From an uncultured Parabacteroides sp. (lineage in GTDB: Bacteria; Bacteroidota; Bacteroidia; Bacteroidales; Tannerellaceae), in assembly GCA_900552415.1 (NCBI GenBank), contig USAD01000002.1:1-29605 (forward strand): a stretch of DNA of 29,605 nucleotides, in the 5' to 3' direction. Position 1 is the first letter of the stretch. Every line of letters starts with the position of its first letter. Below, piece by piece: positions 8,154-16,846 of the stretch. The notes under the pieces are model-generated. The model was given only the letters and a program-made list of their open reading frames with translations. It was not told the origin of the DNA and made no database searches. Position numbers and translations under genes: made by a program.

Positions 8154-9311
8154 TCATTTCTTCTTTCCCTTACCAAAACAGAACAGGGTTCCTTTGGAGG
8201 AGAGCACCAGGAAATGATCCTTTATCACCGCGGGCGAACCGATGATCTGCTCACCGGTATCGTATTCCCATAACAGCTCGCCGGTCGCCGCGTCCAATAT
8301 CGAGACAATTCCGGTTTTCGTACAAATCAAGACCTTTCCGTCGCAAACTACGGGAGAGCTTTCCCCCACCTGCCCCTTCAGCAGATAGCGCCATACCTTT
8401 TCGCCATCCACCCGATTGATCGCATAAAGATAACGGTCGCCGGAAAGCACATAAATGTTACCGGAATCGACCGCCGGAACCGAGACGAACGAACCATTCT
8501 CCTCATCCGATTTCAGGAGTTTACGACTGTTCAGGAAACCCTGCTCGGCCGAAAGCTCAATCTCATAGATATTTCCTGAGTAATCACCCACATAACAATA
8601 TTGTCCAAAGCAAGCGGGCGAGGCGGGAATATAAGCGTCCAACAAGATCGAATCCTTCAAAGCGCCAGTCTCGCAATCCACCATCCGCAACCAGGAGTCG
8701 CAACCGCCGAAGATGACATGTTTCTTCCACAAGGCAACGGCGCCATTAATGTAATAACCGGACTCGAAACGGTTCAACTCCTGCCCATTAGCCGAATCAA
8801 GACAATAAAGGTAATTATCGTAACTACCCACGACAACTGCCCGTGTCCCCTTAAAATCGGTCACGTTGGGCGAAGCGGATATCTGTCCCAAGGTCTCAAA
8901 GTTCCATAAGGAATCGCCCTTCGAGAGGGAGATCGCCGTCAGGTAACCATCGATCCGGCCGATATAAAGCACCGAATCGTCGATCATGGGTGTCGCCTCA
9001 ACATTCGTGTCCATATCAAACTCAAAGACAGACTTTCCCTCCAGATCGACCCCATGAATTCTTCCCTTCTTGTCGCACCAATAGGTCACGCCCGATTTCA
9101 CGACAGGCGACGAGACGGTCCGGGTCGCTGTCTTGTATGTCCAAAGCAGGTCCACACGGTCGGGCAACGACAAGGAGGTATAACCACTCAACTTCGCATT
9201 CCCGCGGAAAAGCGGCCAACTCATGACATCCCTGTTTCCCTTCTCCTTTCCGTCCGAACAGGCGACCAAAACTCCCAACAGGGCAATACAACAGACCAAC
9301 CACCCTCTCAT
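8154..9311 (-). CDS. PQQ-like beta-propeller lipoprotein
   Basis: A 385-residue lipoprotein starting at the ATG at 9311, two bases after the stop of the upstream Fe-S gene and behind an AGGAGG ribosome site; the open frame upstream of this ATG is not used. The signal is MRGWLVCCIALLGVLVAC, with lipobox LVAC and Cys18 as the lipidated residue. The mature chain begins SDGKEKG and then has a WPLFRG motif like those at the start of the other propellers in the cluster. Repeats such as DAATGELLWEYDTGE show PQQ-type blades. It is probably tethered to the periplasmic or outer membrane. It closes the redox segment of the cluster, before the 22-bp repeat spacer. Function unknown. Confidence 0.9.
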   Translation of the reverse strand: MRGWLVCCIALLGVLVACSDGKEKGNRDVMSWPLFRGNAKLSGYTSLSLPDRVDLLWTYKTATRTVSSPVVKSGVTYWCDKKGRIHGVDLEGKSVFEFDMDTNVEATPMIDDSVLYIGRIDGYLTAISLSKGDSLWNFETLGQISASPNVTDFKGTRAVVVGSYDNYLYCLDSANGQELNRFESGYYINGAVALWKKHVIFGGCDSWLRMVDCETGALKDSILLDAYIPASPACFGQYCYVGDYSGNIYEIELSAEQGFLNSRKLLKSDEENGSFVSVPAVDSGNIYVLSGDRYLYAINRVDGEKVWRYLLKGQVGESSPVVCDGKVLICTKTGIVSILDAATGELLWEYDTGEQIIGSPAVIKDHFLVLSSKGTLFCFGKGKKK

Positions 9312-9313
9312 CA

Positions 9314-10297
9314 CTAATCCTCCTTTCGCTCGTGTGCTTTTACATATAAAGCGCCGGTCGGGCACAACCGGGCGATCCGCTCATCCACATTGTTCCTGTT
9401 CTCTTCCGGAATCAGGACCTCCATACCAAATCCCCGGTTACGGAAGGTAAAGCCATTCTCCGTATTATAGACACACAAGCCACAACGGACACACTTTGCC
9501 GGCTCGAACCACAAATTCCCCACGACATGGATCTTATGTCCTGCCGGCATGTTGGAAGTCGCGTCGTAACGAGAGCGTTTGATTCCAGCACCCGTCGCGC
9601 AAGCCCGCAACAGGCATTTCGACCTTCCTCCACAAGCGCAATGCAAACAACGGGAAGCGCCCTTCACGTTTTCTTTAAGATAAGCCTTCTCCTCTGCCGA
9701 GAAACGACCCAGCTTAGAGATGAACCCCTGCTTATCCGGCCGCACGTCTGAATCGGTTCCGGCCATCTCTTTAGGAGCCTTCTCAACAATGGAGCGGATA
9801 ATCGCCCGGATCTCTACCCCCTTATCAACCGTTCCACGACGGCAAACCTTCTCGCAAGGCGCCTTACAACCGTCGCATCCCAAAGTCGGCAAGTCGAACG
9901 CCTCCGACAAGACCGAATAGGCCCGAACCAGGTCGCCCTCGTCATAATAGCCCAACATCCGCTCAATATCCAATCCCTTGGGACAAACCAACACGCAAGG
10001 CGCCTCACAATCCGCCCGGTGATCACTCAGGAGCAGCTCCAATGAGAGCGTACGGACCTGCTGAACCTCCTCGCTTTCCGTATCAATACACATGCCTTCC
10101 GTAGGCAAGGTAGTACATGAAGGGATGATCTGCCCGTTCTGACAATTCTTGACCGCGCAAACCATACAGGAAGAGATGTGCTTTGCCCCTTTCGCGTAAC
10201 AGATCGAAGGGATGCTTATTCCTTCACGACGAGCCGCCTCCAACAGGGTTTCGCCTTCCAATGTCTCTATTTGCCGGTTATTTATCGTAATTCGCAT
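9314..10297 (-). CDS. NuoG/GltD-like multi-cluster Fe-S protein
   Basis: A 327-residue cytoplasmic electron-wiring protein. Residues 1-80 form a [2Fe-2S] domain with Cys33, Cys44, Cys47 and Cys61. Next is a His93-Cys97-Cys101-Cys105 set and CDGCKAPCEKVCRRG, which resembles the helical ferredoxin domain of GltD, NfnB and dihydropyrimidine dehydrogenase. Further Cys groups (CLHCACGGRSKC) and a C-terminal CVRCGLC...CPTGAL unit follow. No molybdenum, FAD-domain or hydrogenase H-cluster region is attached. It lies 21 bp after the NuoE-NuoF fusion, so the two probably form an NADH:ferredoxin-type diaphorase module as in bifurcating hydrogenases, but with the terminal enzyme replaced. An AAGGAG site precedes the ATG at 10297. 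Confidence 0.88.
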   Translation of the reverse strand: MRITINNRQIETLEGETLLEAARREGISIPSICYAKGAKHISSCMVCAVKNCQNGQIIPSCTTLPTEGMCIDTESEEVQQVRTLSLELLLSDHRADCEAPCVLVCPKGLDIERMLGYYDEGDLVRAYSVLSEAFDLPTLGCDGCKAPCEKVCRRGTVDKGVEIRAIIRSIVEKAPKEMAGTDSDVRPDKQGFISKLGRFSAEEKAYLKENVKGASRCLHCACGGRSKCLLRACATGAGIKRSRYDATSNMPAGHKIHVVGNLWFEPAKCVRCGLCVYNTENGFTFRNRGFGMEVLIPEENRNNVDERIARLCPTGALYVKAHERKED

Positions 10298-10318
10298 AAC
10301 TCTTTCTCCTTTCCTGAT

Positions 10319-12727
10319 TTAATCCTTCTTAGGTTCCTGAGCCTTTAACGGGACTCGCTTGATCGCGTCGTAAGCGCAATCATTAATACACAATCCACAC
10401 AACACGCATTTGCTGGTATCAATCTGGTGCACCTGATAAGGCGTATAAGGAATGGCCTGAACAGGGCAGGATTTCGCGCATTTGGTACAGCCTACGCAAT
10501 CGTCCGTAATGACCAGCTTCACCATCTCCTTGCATGTTCCTGTCTTACAGATTCCGTTGACATGCTCCTCATACTCATGCCTGAAATATTTCAGGGTCGT
10601 CAGCACCGGATTGGGAGCTGTCTTACCCAAACCACAAAGGGAAGCTTTCTTGACTGTCAACGCCAATTCCTCCAACTTATCGATATCCGACATGACCGCC
10701 TTACCCGAGCAAATCTTATTCAGGAGATCCAACATACGCCGGATGCCCACCCGACAGAAGGTACATTTTCCACACGACTGATCGCAAGTAAAACTCAAGA
10801 AATAGCGAGCGACATCCACCATGCAATCGCTTTCGCTCAAGACAACCAATCCACCCGATCCCATCATCGCACCCATCTTGTTGAGCGCGTCAAAATCGAC
10901 CGGGACATCACACAGGCTCGCCGGAATACAACCTCCGGACGGACCTCCGATCTGGACCGCCTTGAGCTTCTCGCCGCCCTCGACACCGCCACCGATCTCC
11001 TCGATGATCTGGTTCAAGGTGACACCCATCGGAACCTCCACCAAACCACCATGCTTGACCTTACCGGCCAAAGCGAATACCTTCGTGCCGGCGCTGCCCG
11101 CCGTTCCGATCTCCCGATATTTCCGGACACCATTCCTGATGATATAAGAGATCTGGCTCAGAGTCTCCACATTGTTCACCAAAGTCGGCTTGCCGTTCAA
11201 ACCCGCAATCGCCGGATAAGGCGGGCGTTGTTTCGGGAATCCCCGTTTTCCCTCAATCGAGGCGATCAAAGCGGTCTCCTCACCACAGACGAAGGCACCG
11301 GCGCCCTCGAAAATGGAGATATCAAAAGAGAAACCGGAATCCAGGATATTCTCCCCAATCAGGTGATGCTCGCGACAAATCTGGATCGCCGTACGGATAC
11401 GTATAACCGCCAAAGGATATTCCGCCCGGATATAGAAGATACCCCGATTGGCACCCACGGCATAAGCCGCCGTAATCATGCCTTCAATGACCCGGAAAGG
11501 ATAAGATTCCAACATCATACGGTCCATGAAGGCGCCCGGATCGCCCTCATCGCCGTTACAGATCACATATTTCTCCTTTTGGTCGACACCCGCGACAATC
11601 TCCCATTTCTTTCCGGTCATGAAACCACCGCCGCCACGGCCACGTAAGCCGCTCTCGAGGATGGTCTTCACCACCTCATCGGGTTTCATCTCCCTCAACA
11701 CCTTCTTCAATCCATCAAAGCCACCATGCGACAGGTAATCATCTATATTCAACGGGCCCAAACGACCATAACCCTCCGTCGAGATATGCTTTTGCCCGGA
11801 AAGGAAACTGTTGATGATCCCGACCCGCTCGTTTTGGGATTTCCAAACCACGTTATCCCACGTGTCATCCGTATGATAAGTATCCAATTGGTTCCACACC
11901 ACGTTCCGGATCCGCTTGAGAAGACCCGCCGGCTTGAAATGGTGATGCAGGATCTCCTTGATCTCTTTCGCTTTCACGTTAGGATAACGGGTAATCTGTC
12001 CATCAGGCATCACGACATCGATCAACGGGACTTTATTGCAAACGCCAACACAACCGACGGGCTTAATGTCGACGTCGATTCCCAACTCATCGGAAGCTTT
12101 CCGGAGCTCCTTATAAATGTCGGCTGAACCACTGGCCATACAACAAGAGCCCATGCCAAGACGCACCTCACCGAGGACACGACGCTTCGCCTTCTTCTCT
12201 TCTTCCTTCTCTTTGGTTTGGAGAGTCGCCAGGAAATCATCGATCACCTCCATGACCCGACCCGGCTGGACGTGGCCATAGATCTTCTCGTCGATCTGCA
12301 CGACCGGCGCCAACGTGCAACAGCCCAGGCAAGCGATCTTCTCGATAGAGAACTGACGATCGTCGGTAGTCACACTTCCCTGCTTGATTTTCAACTCCCG
12401 GACAAAAGCGTCGTAGACGTTTGTCGCCCCTTTCACATGGCAAGCCGTGCCCGTACATACCTTAATCAGGTGCCGACCCAATGGAATATGCCTGAATTGC
12501 GAATAGAACGTAGAGACACTGATCAGCTGTGCCCGATCGATCTCTGTCTTCTCATACACCCGCTCGATCGCTTCGGCCGGGAGATAGTTGAACTTCTCCT
12601 GAAGGGCCTGCAAGAGCGGTATAATCACCTGACGTGAGGTTCCGACCCGCTCGATGATCTCATCTACCGCCTGGATGAATTGCTCATGGGTCTCCTCCAA
12701 TTTATGTTGATCACATTGACAAGCCAT
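10319..12727 (-). CDS. NuoE-NuoF fusion, NADH-oxidising flavoprotein with ferredoxin tail
   Basis: An 802-residue fusion. Residues 1-165 are a NuoE thioredoxin-like [2Fe-2S] domain (CTGTAC...CLGCC). About 185-265 is a second thioredoxin-like ferredoxin domain (GSCCMASG...GCVGVC), as at the N-terminus of HndC/HydB proteins. About 280-700 is NuoF: glycine-rich GLRGRGGGGFMTGKKWE, FMN/NADH residues in CNGDEGDPGAFMDR, and the cluster CDQSCGKCTFC. The tail carries two [4Fe-4S] motifs, CVGCTKCAKSCP and CVLCGLCINDC. It should oxidise NADH (or NADPH) and pass electrons onward, possibly with flavin-based bifurcation. It starts one base after the stop of the membrane propeller gene and is followed by the NuoG/GltD-like protein. 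All catalytic motifs appear intact. Confidence 0.93.
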   Translation of the reverse strand: MACQCDQHKLEETHEQFIQAVDEIIERVGTSRQVIIPLLQALQEKFNYLPAEAIERVYEKTEIDRAQLISVSTFYSQFRHIPLGRHLIKVCTGTACHVKGATNVYDAFVRELKIKQGSVTTDDRQFSIEKIACLGCCTLAPVVQIDEKIYGHVQPGRVMEVIDDFLATLQTKEKEEEKKAKRRVLGEVRLGMGSCCMASGSADIYKELRKASDELGIDVDIKPVGCVGVCNKVPLIDVVMPDGQITRYPNVKAKEIKEILHHHFKPAGLLKRIRNVVWNQLDTYHTDDTWDNVVWKSQNERVGIINSFLSGQKHISTEGYGRLGPLNIDDYLSHGGFDGLKKVLREMKPDEVVKTILESGLRGRGGGGFMTGKKWEIVAGVDQKEKYVICNGDEGDPGAFMDRMMLESYPFRVIEGMITAAYAVGANRGIFYIRAEYPLAVIRIRTAIQICREHHLIGENILDSGFSFDISIFEGAGAFVCGEETALIASIEGKRGFPKQRPPYPAIAGLNGKPTLVNNVETLSQISYIIRNGVRKYREIGTAGSAGTKVFALAGKVKHGGLVEVPMGVTLNQIIEEIGGGVEGGEKLKAVQIGGPSGGCIPASLCDVPVDFDALNKMGAMMGSGGLVVLSESDCMVDVARYFLSFTCDQSCGKCTFCRVGIRRMLDLLNKICSGKAVMSDIDKLEELALTVKKASLCGLGKTAPNPVLTTLKYFRHEYEEHVNGICKTGTCKEMVKLVITDDCVGCTKCAKSCPVQAIPYTPYQVHQIDTSKCVLCGLCINDCAYDAIKRVPLKAQEPKKD

Positions 12728-12728
12728 A

Positions 12729-14543
12729 CTATTTCGCCGCTACACAATAAATACTACTTTCCGTACGGACGACGATCTTCCCGTCCGTAAAGGCCGGGGT
12801 AGACATTGTCGTCTCTCCTGTCTCAAAGGAATCCAGCAACTGGAATTCATTATCCGCCGAGAAGATGTGCATCTTCCCGCTGTTGCTGAACAGGTACATC
12901 TTTCCGCCAACAATAACCGGCGAAGAATAAAACTCAACGCCCAGATCATGCTCCTTGCGCAATTCGCCCGTTTTAGCGTCGAAAGCAGCTACCACGCCAT
13001 AGCTGGTCGCCAGATAAAGGTTATCCTTAGTCGCTACCGGGCTGGATACTTCCGGCAAATAATCGGTGCTCTCCCACAAGACGGAGCCATCCGCTCCATT
13101 TATGGCGACGAGCTTAGAATATTCGCTCGCCCCAAAGACAACGCCATTCGCGCTGCAAGGGCTGGAACCGACCTCACCAGTCAGGCACTCCACACGCCAA
13201 AGCTGCTCGCCGTTCGTCGGATTATAGGCCGTGATCGCCGGATTACCCATCAAGACCAATTGCGGCTGGTTGTTGACAGTCGCGATGATGGGCGAGCTCC
13301 AGGTGATCTTCTCCGGACGGCTCTTGCTCCACTTCTCGGCGCCCGTTGCCAGGTCTAACGCGAAGACCCGAGGATTCGCCTGGTTGTCGTATTGCACGAT
13401 CACCATGTCGCGGAACAGGAGCAATGACGAGGCGTAGCCATAATGGTTGTCGGGAACACCGACATTCTTCGACCACAACAGTTTCCCGTTCGTGTCGGCA
13501 CAGATCATATCGCCTGTGGCGAAAATCGCACAGACATGACCGCCATCCGCCACGACCGTCGAGGCCGCCAAGCCCGTTCCGTGGGAGGTCTTAGGCATTG
13601 TCTTTGGTGACCCGGGAATGCCGGAGGCCGAAACGGTCCACCGTTTCTCTCCCGTATTCAGGTCGTAACAATACAACTCCCGGGCTTGATCATCGGCTCC
13701 GGAGAAGAAAACATTGTTGCCAACGATGACGGGCGAGTTGTGTCCGCTTCTCGGCACGGATTGCTTCCAAAGGATGTTGGAGCCATCGGCCAGGTTCCAT
13801 TTCGTGGGAACATTTTTCGCTGTTGAATAGCCGTTAGAGTTGTTTCCACGGAAGCCCTGATAAGAGACGTTGCTCGCCGGAGCCGGTGACGCGGCTGGAG
13901 CTGCTGCTTCCTGCTCCGCCGGACCAGCCTCCGGGGCCGTAGCTTCCGGTGCCGCAGCCAAGGTTTCCCCCGCCACGGTCTCAGCAGCCTCCGCTGGAGC
14001 GGATGACGCGTCGGATGACGCAGAAGCGGACTCGGTTGCCTCGGCGGTTAATTCACCAGCGGCCGGGTCGGCTTGTCCTTCGGTTTTCTTCAGGCTAGGC
14101 ATGCTCAACAGGGCGAACACGACCGCCAGGGCGGCAAGGCCCGAGGCGCCCACCAAAACATAACGCCGGGCGTTCGTCTTGATCAACCAGTCGTCGACCG
14201 GGTCGATCTCCATCGCCGGGATCTCCTTCAAATCCTTGAAATAATAGCGCAAGCTCAGGATAAAGACCAAGAACATGCCCAGCAGGATGTAGAGGCCCGC
14301 CTCCAAGTGGTCCATCCGCACGAAATAGGCCTTGCGGGCCAGAAGATCCAACTGGCGGATCTGGTCTTGCAGTCCGGGGACGTCCACGCCCGAGTCGTTG
14401 AGCTGCTTGAGGCTCTCAACAACCTCCGTTTGCAAGGGTGTCACGTCTTTTATCTGAAAATAATTCGTTACCAACATAATGGATAACGTCACGATGAAGA
14501 TCGCCGATAGGATCGCGATATTCCTAAATATCAATTTCTTCAT
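12729..14543 (-). CDS. Membrane-anchored PQQ-like beta-propeller protein with Ala/Glu/Pro linker
   Basis: A 604-residue protein. The N-terminal part has three hydrophobic stretches (about 8-28, 85-103 and 129-150), with a likely coiled coil between the first two. Residues about 155-225 are a low-complexity Ala/Ser/Glu/Pro linker. The rest is a PQQ-like beta-propeller starting with FRG and ending in PQQ-type blades (NTGEKRWTV, ATGAEKWSK, KTGELRKE). The linker would let the propeller reach away from the inner membrane. It sits between the NapH-like polyferredoxin and the NuoE-NuoF fusion, spaced 30 bp and 1 bp, so membership of the redox complex is likely. The linker is GC-rich and could also be a rapidly evolving region. 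Confidence 0.9.
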   Translation of the reverse strand: MKKLIFRNIAILSAIFIVTLSIMLVTNYFQIKDVTPLQTEVVESLKQLNDSGVDVPGLQDQIRQLDLLARKAYFVRMDHLEAGLYILLGMFLVFILSLRYYFKDLKEIPAMEIDPVDDWLIKTNARRYVLVGASGLAALAVVFALLSMPSLKKTEGQADPAAGELTAEATESASASSDASSAPAEAAETVAGETLAAAPEATAPEAGPAEQEAAAPAASPAPASNVSYQGFRGNNSNGYSTAKNVPTKWNLADGSNILWKQSVPRSGHNSPVIVGNNVFFSGADDQARELYCYDLNTGEKRWTVSASGIPGSPKTMPKTSHGTGLAASTVVADGGHVCAIFATGDMICADTNGKLLWSKNVGVPDNHYGYASSLLLFRDMVIVQYDNQANPRVFALDLATGAEKWSKSRPEKITWSSPIIATVNNQPQLVLMGNPAITAYNPTNGEQLWRVECLTGEVGSSPCSANGVVFGASEYSKLVAINGADGSVLWESTDYLPEVSSPVATKDNLYLATSYGVVAAFDAKTGELRKEHDLGVEFYSSPVIVGGKMYLFSNSGKMHIFSADNEFQLLDSFETGETTMSTPAFTDGKIVVRTESSIYCVAAK

Positions 14544-14573
14544 AACGAGTATATGTTTTTATTCCTGTTTCTT

Positions 14574-15821
14574 TCATGTTTGTGGACAATAGCTGAAGCA
14601 ACGACCGCACGCGACACAGGCGGCATGATCGATCTCATAATGAACACGGTTCCGCTTGGTCGACAACCGAACCAAGGTTAATCCGATCACCAATCCGATG
14701 AACGCCCCGATAATCGTGGAATAGAACTTAAAGTCCGCCTTGATCGCCTCGCATTGGGCAGCCAGCTCCTCAACCACACGACCTTGCCCATAAAAGGCCT
14801 CCAACTCAAGATTGAGGACATCCTGCGGGTCCGCCTCCTGGGCCATGACCATCTCATACAAGCGGACATTCTTGTTGGAGCGGCTCAAGTCGTCGCTGAC
14901 CATCCGCGCCAGGAAAGCGCCGGCCAACATGAAGATCGGCAAGACGATCATATACATCAGGACCCGTCTCACGCCCTTCTGGCGGCTCTCTTTTACCTTG
15001 TTCGCGTAGGGCGGACGGATCGCGTCCACCGGACAGGCATTGTGACACAGCTCGCAATTGATGCAAGGGTGTTTCGTGATCTTCACCTTCCAGATCGAGA
15101 AACGCGAGACCAATCCCAAAAGGGCGCCATAGGGACAAATGAAGCGGCAGAAAGGCCGTCCGGAGAAGATGGAAAGCACGATGAGGATCACGCCAAGCGT
15201 AATCATGCCCGCGTCGCCGCCCATCCGGAAGATGCCGACAAAGGGATCGAGGTGGCAGATGATAAAACTGCTCCTGGTAGCCGCGTAAAGGATGGCGAAA
15301 GCCAGATAGACCCAAGGCACGATACCCAAAAGGATCGCTATGGGGCGGGCAATCTTGAAATCTTTCACGTGAACCAGGTCCTGAAGCGCCCCAAAGGGAC
15401 AGACACCAGCGCAAAAGACACGCCCGAACAGGAACGCGAACAGGATGGGCAGGATAAAGAAGAGGAAAACGATCCATGGGATCTGATAGTTTCCGTCAAC
15501 CAATGCCAGGACGACGTTCTGGATCGAGCCGATACTGCAAACGCAACCGCTCCGGAAGAATCCGAAATAGGCGACAGATACCAGCGAGACCACGAAAATC
15601 GGCTCGCGGGTACGCCGTTTGATCGCCGCCCAGGCGACAATGCCCATCAGCAGGACCAGCATAATCACGTCGACGACGAGCCAAAGGTCTTCATTCGGCA
15701 CGGCATAATGGATATCGGGATATTGATAGCCCGACTCGAAGTCTGGTTTAGGGAAACGGTTCTGGGCCTGGGCCATCCAAAGGCCCAACAACGACATCCC
15801 GGTCAGCAATAACTTTCTCAT
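14574..15821 (-). CDS. NapH/NosR-like membrane polyferredoxin
   Basis: A 415-residue integral membrane Fe-S protein. It has an N-terminal signal-like segment (to MAQAQ, residue 20) and several membrane spans. The paired CxxxCP motifs FCAGVCP (about 137-141) and FCRFICP (225-229) are typical of NapH and NosR. Ferredoxin motifs are CINCELCHNACP (253-264) and a C-terminal CVACGRCFSYCP that ends three residues before the stop. A central acidic segment (about 315-365) carries few features. Its start overlaps the stop of the Tat ferredoxin as ATGA. In NapGH the pair passes electrons across the inner membrane; the same is inferred here, between the NuoE-NuoF module and exported partners. The short C-terminus looks natural, not broken. 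Confidence 0.9.
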   Translation of the reverse strand: MRKLLLTGMSLLGLWMAQAQNRFPKPDFESGYQYPDIHYAVPNEDLWLVVDVIMLVLLMGIVAWAAIKRRTREPIFVVSLVSVAYFGFFRSGCVCSIGSIQNVVLALVDGNYQIPWIVFLFFILPILFAFLFGRVFCAGVCPFGALQDLVHVKDFKIARPIAILLGIVPWVYLAFAILYAATRSSFIICHLDPFVGIFRMGGDAGMITLGVILIVLSIFSGRPFCRFICPYGALLGLVSRFSIWKVKITKHPCINCELCHNACPVDAIRPPYANKVKESRQKGVRRVLMYMIVLPIFMLAGAFLARMVSDDLSRSNKNVRLYEMVMAQEADPQDVLNLELEAFYGQGRVVEELAAQCEAIKADFKFYSTIIGAFIGLVIGLTLVRLSTKRNRVHYEIDHAACVACGRCFSYCPQT

Positions 15822-16399
15822 GCGTCTTTCAGATTATAAGGCTTGTCGACGGGAACGCGTACGATCGCGTCGCCGGGGCAAACCGTGGCGATTTGACATT
15901 CATTACAATCCATACAAAGGTCGCGCTTGATCTGAAGATAGAGCGATCCGTTGCCAAACGAGCCGCATCCCTTCACGCATTTCCCGCACCCGTTGCACAA
16001 GCTCTCGTCGATCGTGTACTCGAAATAGGGATCCTCCACGAACCGACGTTGTATCGCGCCCGTCGGACACATCAAGTTCTCGGCGGCGGTGTTCAATTCT
16101 TTCACGTTGGAGCGGTAATAACCGCCACATAAATCGCAGTAACCGCACACGCGGTTGGCATGGAAACATTTGACGGCCGAAACATTCAGCACGCAGTCGG
16201 TCTCGCAACGCCCGCATTGCGTGCATTTGGCCGGGTCGATCTGCCAGTAGTAGCTGCCTTCCGCCGCGCCGGCACGCCGGGCCAAGGCTATCGTGGTAGC
16301 CAACACTGAACCGCCTGCCACGACAGACCCAACGACCCGCAGGAAATCCCTCCGGGCCAACGGCCCACGGGTTTTATTATTTTCTTGTTTGTTGTCCAT
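15818..16399 (-). CDS. Tat-exported multi-cluster ferredoxin, NapG/NrfC-like
   Basis: A 193-residue protein with a twin-arginine signal (ARRDFLRVVG, Arg16-Arg17) and a hydrophobic region ending near AGAAEGS. Four Cys groups follow: CTQCGRCETDC, CGYCDLCGGYY/CPTGA, CNGCGKCVKGC and CMDCNECQIATVCP, fitting four [4Fe-4S] clusters as in NapG, NrfC and HybA. It would fold with its clusters in the cytoplasm and be exported by Tat, then pair with the NapH-like protein encoded next (ATGA overlap). An AGGAGA site precedes the ATG at 16399. Its 5' side is the 43-bp repeat spacer, so it is the first gene of its segment. Confidence 0.92.
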   Translation of the reverse strand: MDNKQENNKTRGPLARRDFLRVVGSVVAGGSVLATTIALARRAGAAEGSYYWQIDPAKCTQCGRCETDCVLNVSAVKCFHANRVCGYCDLCGGYYRSNVKELNTAAENLMCPTGAIQRRFVEDPYFEYTIDESLCNGCGKCVKGCGSFGNGSLYLQIKRDLCMDCNECQIATVCPGDAIVRVPVDKPYNLKDA

Positions 16400-16441
16400 T
16401 CTAATTTCTCCTACATTTATTTTTGTCTAATCTATCTTTTA

Positions 16442-16785
16442 CGCTACAATAAACGCCTCCCGAAAACCAGGAAATACCTCCAACAGCACTTCGACCAGCT
16501 TCCAATAGGCTGGAAATAACTTTTGAGATCATTGAGCTATTTTCCGGTAACTCCAAAATGGCTTCCCCGGGTCTGAATTTCATTTCCGATCACTTCGGAA
16601 ATACCTTTCCCGGGTCTGAATTCCATTTCCGATCGCTTCGGAAATGGTTTTCCGGGGTCTGAATTCCATTTTCTGGCACGTCGGAAATGGTTTTCCGGGG
16701 TCTGAATTCCATTTTTGGGCACGTCGGAAATGGTTTCCCGGGGTCTGAATTTCATTTTCTGTCAAGTCGGAAATCAAATTCAGAC
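16442..16785. repeat. 43-bp tandem repeat array with internal dyads
   Basis: The string gtctgaatt begins at 16571, 16614, 16657, 16700 and 16743, giving five well-kept units of exactly 43 bp. Going left in the same register, rows at 16528, 16485 and 16442 still match weakly, so about eight units are traceable. Most units hold an inverted repeat such as atttccgatcgcttcggaaat. Just after the array (16776-16788) the start of the unit appears once in inverted orientation. The array fills most of the 447-bp gene-free interval 16400-16846, between the NHL propeller gene and the Tat ferredoxin gene. Because 43 is not a multiple of three, the short frames across it shift reading frame at every unit and are not genes. 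Confidence 0.9.
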
Positions 16786-16846
16786 CCAAGAAAGGCATTT
16801 CAGCAACTTTTTAAAGAGCATTGAAGGCATTTTTGATGACAATTTG

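Noticed and set aside
9314..10297. [FeFe]-hydrogenase subunit
   Set aside because: The N-terminal Fe-S domains resemble hydrogenase accessory domains, but the H-cluster domain is absent and the protein ends after 327 residues.
10427..11647. 406-codon plus-strand frame
   Set aside because: Lies fully opposite the NuoE-NuoF fusion, which has all catalytic motifs; the plus frame shows no recognisable domain.
14754..15812. 352-codon plus-strand frame rich in Asp, His and Arg
   Set aside because: Opposite the NapH-like gene with intact Cys motifs; the composition is that of an antisense shadow.
16442..16785. CRISPR array
   Set aside because: Units are contiguous 43-bp repeats without unique spacers, and no cas genes are present.
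16401..16798. Three short overlapping minus-strand frames with repeated EFRPG/GIQTR-like peptides
   Set aside because: They are translations of the 43-bp array, which shifts frame at each unit; no ribosome site or independent coding signal.
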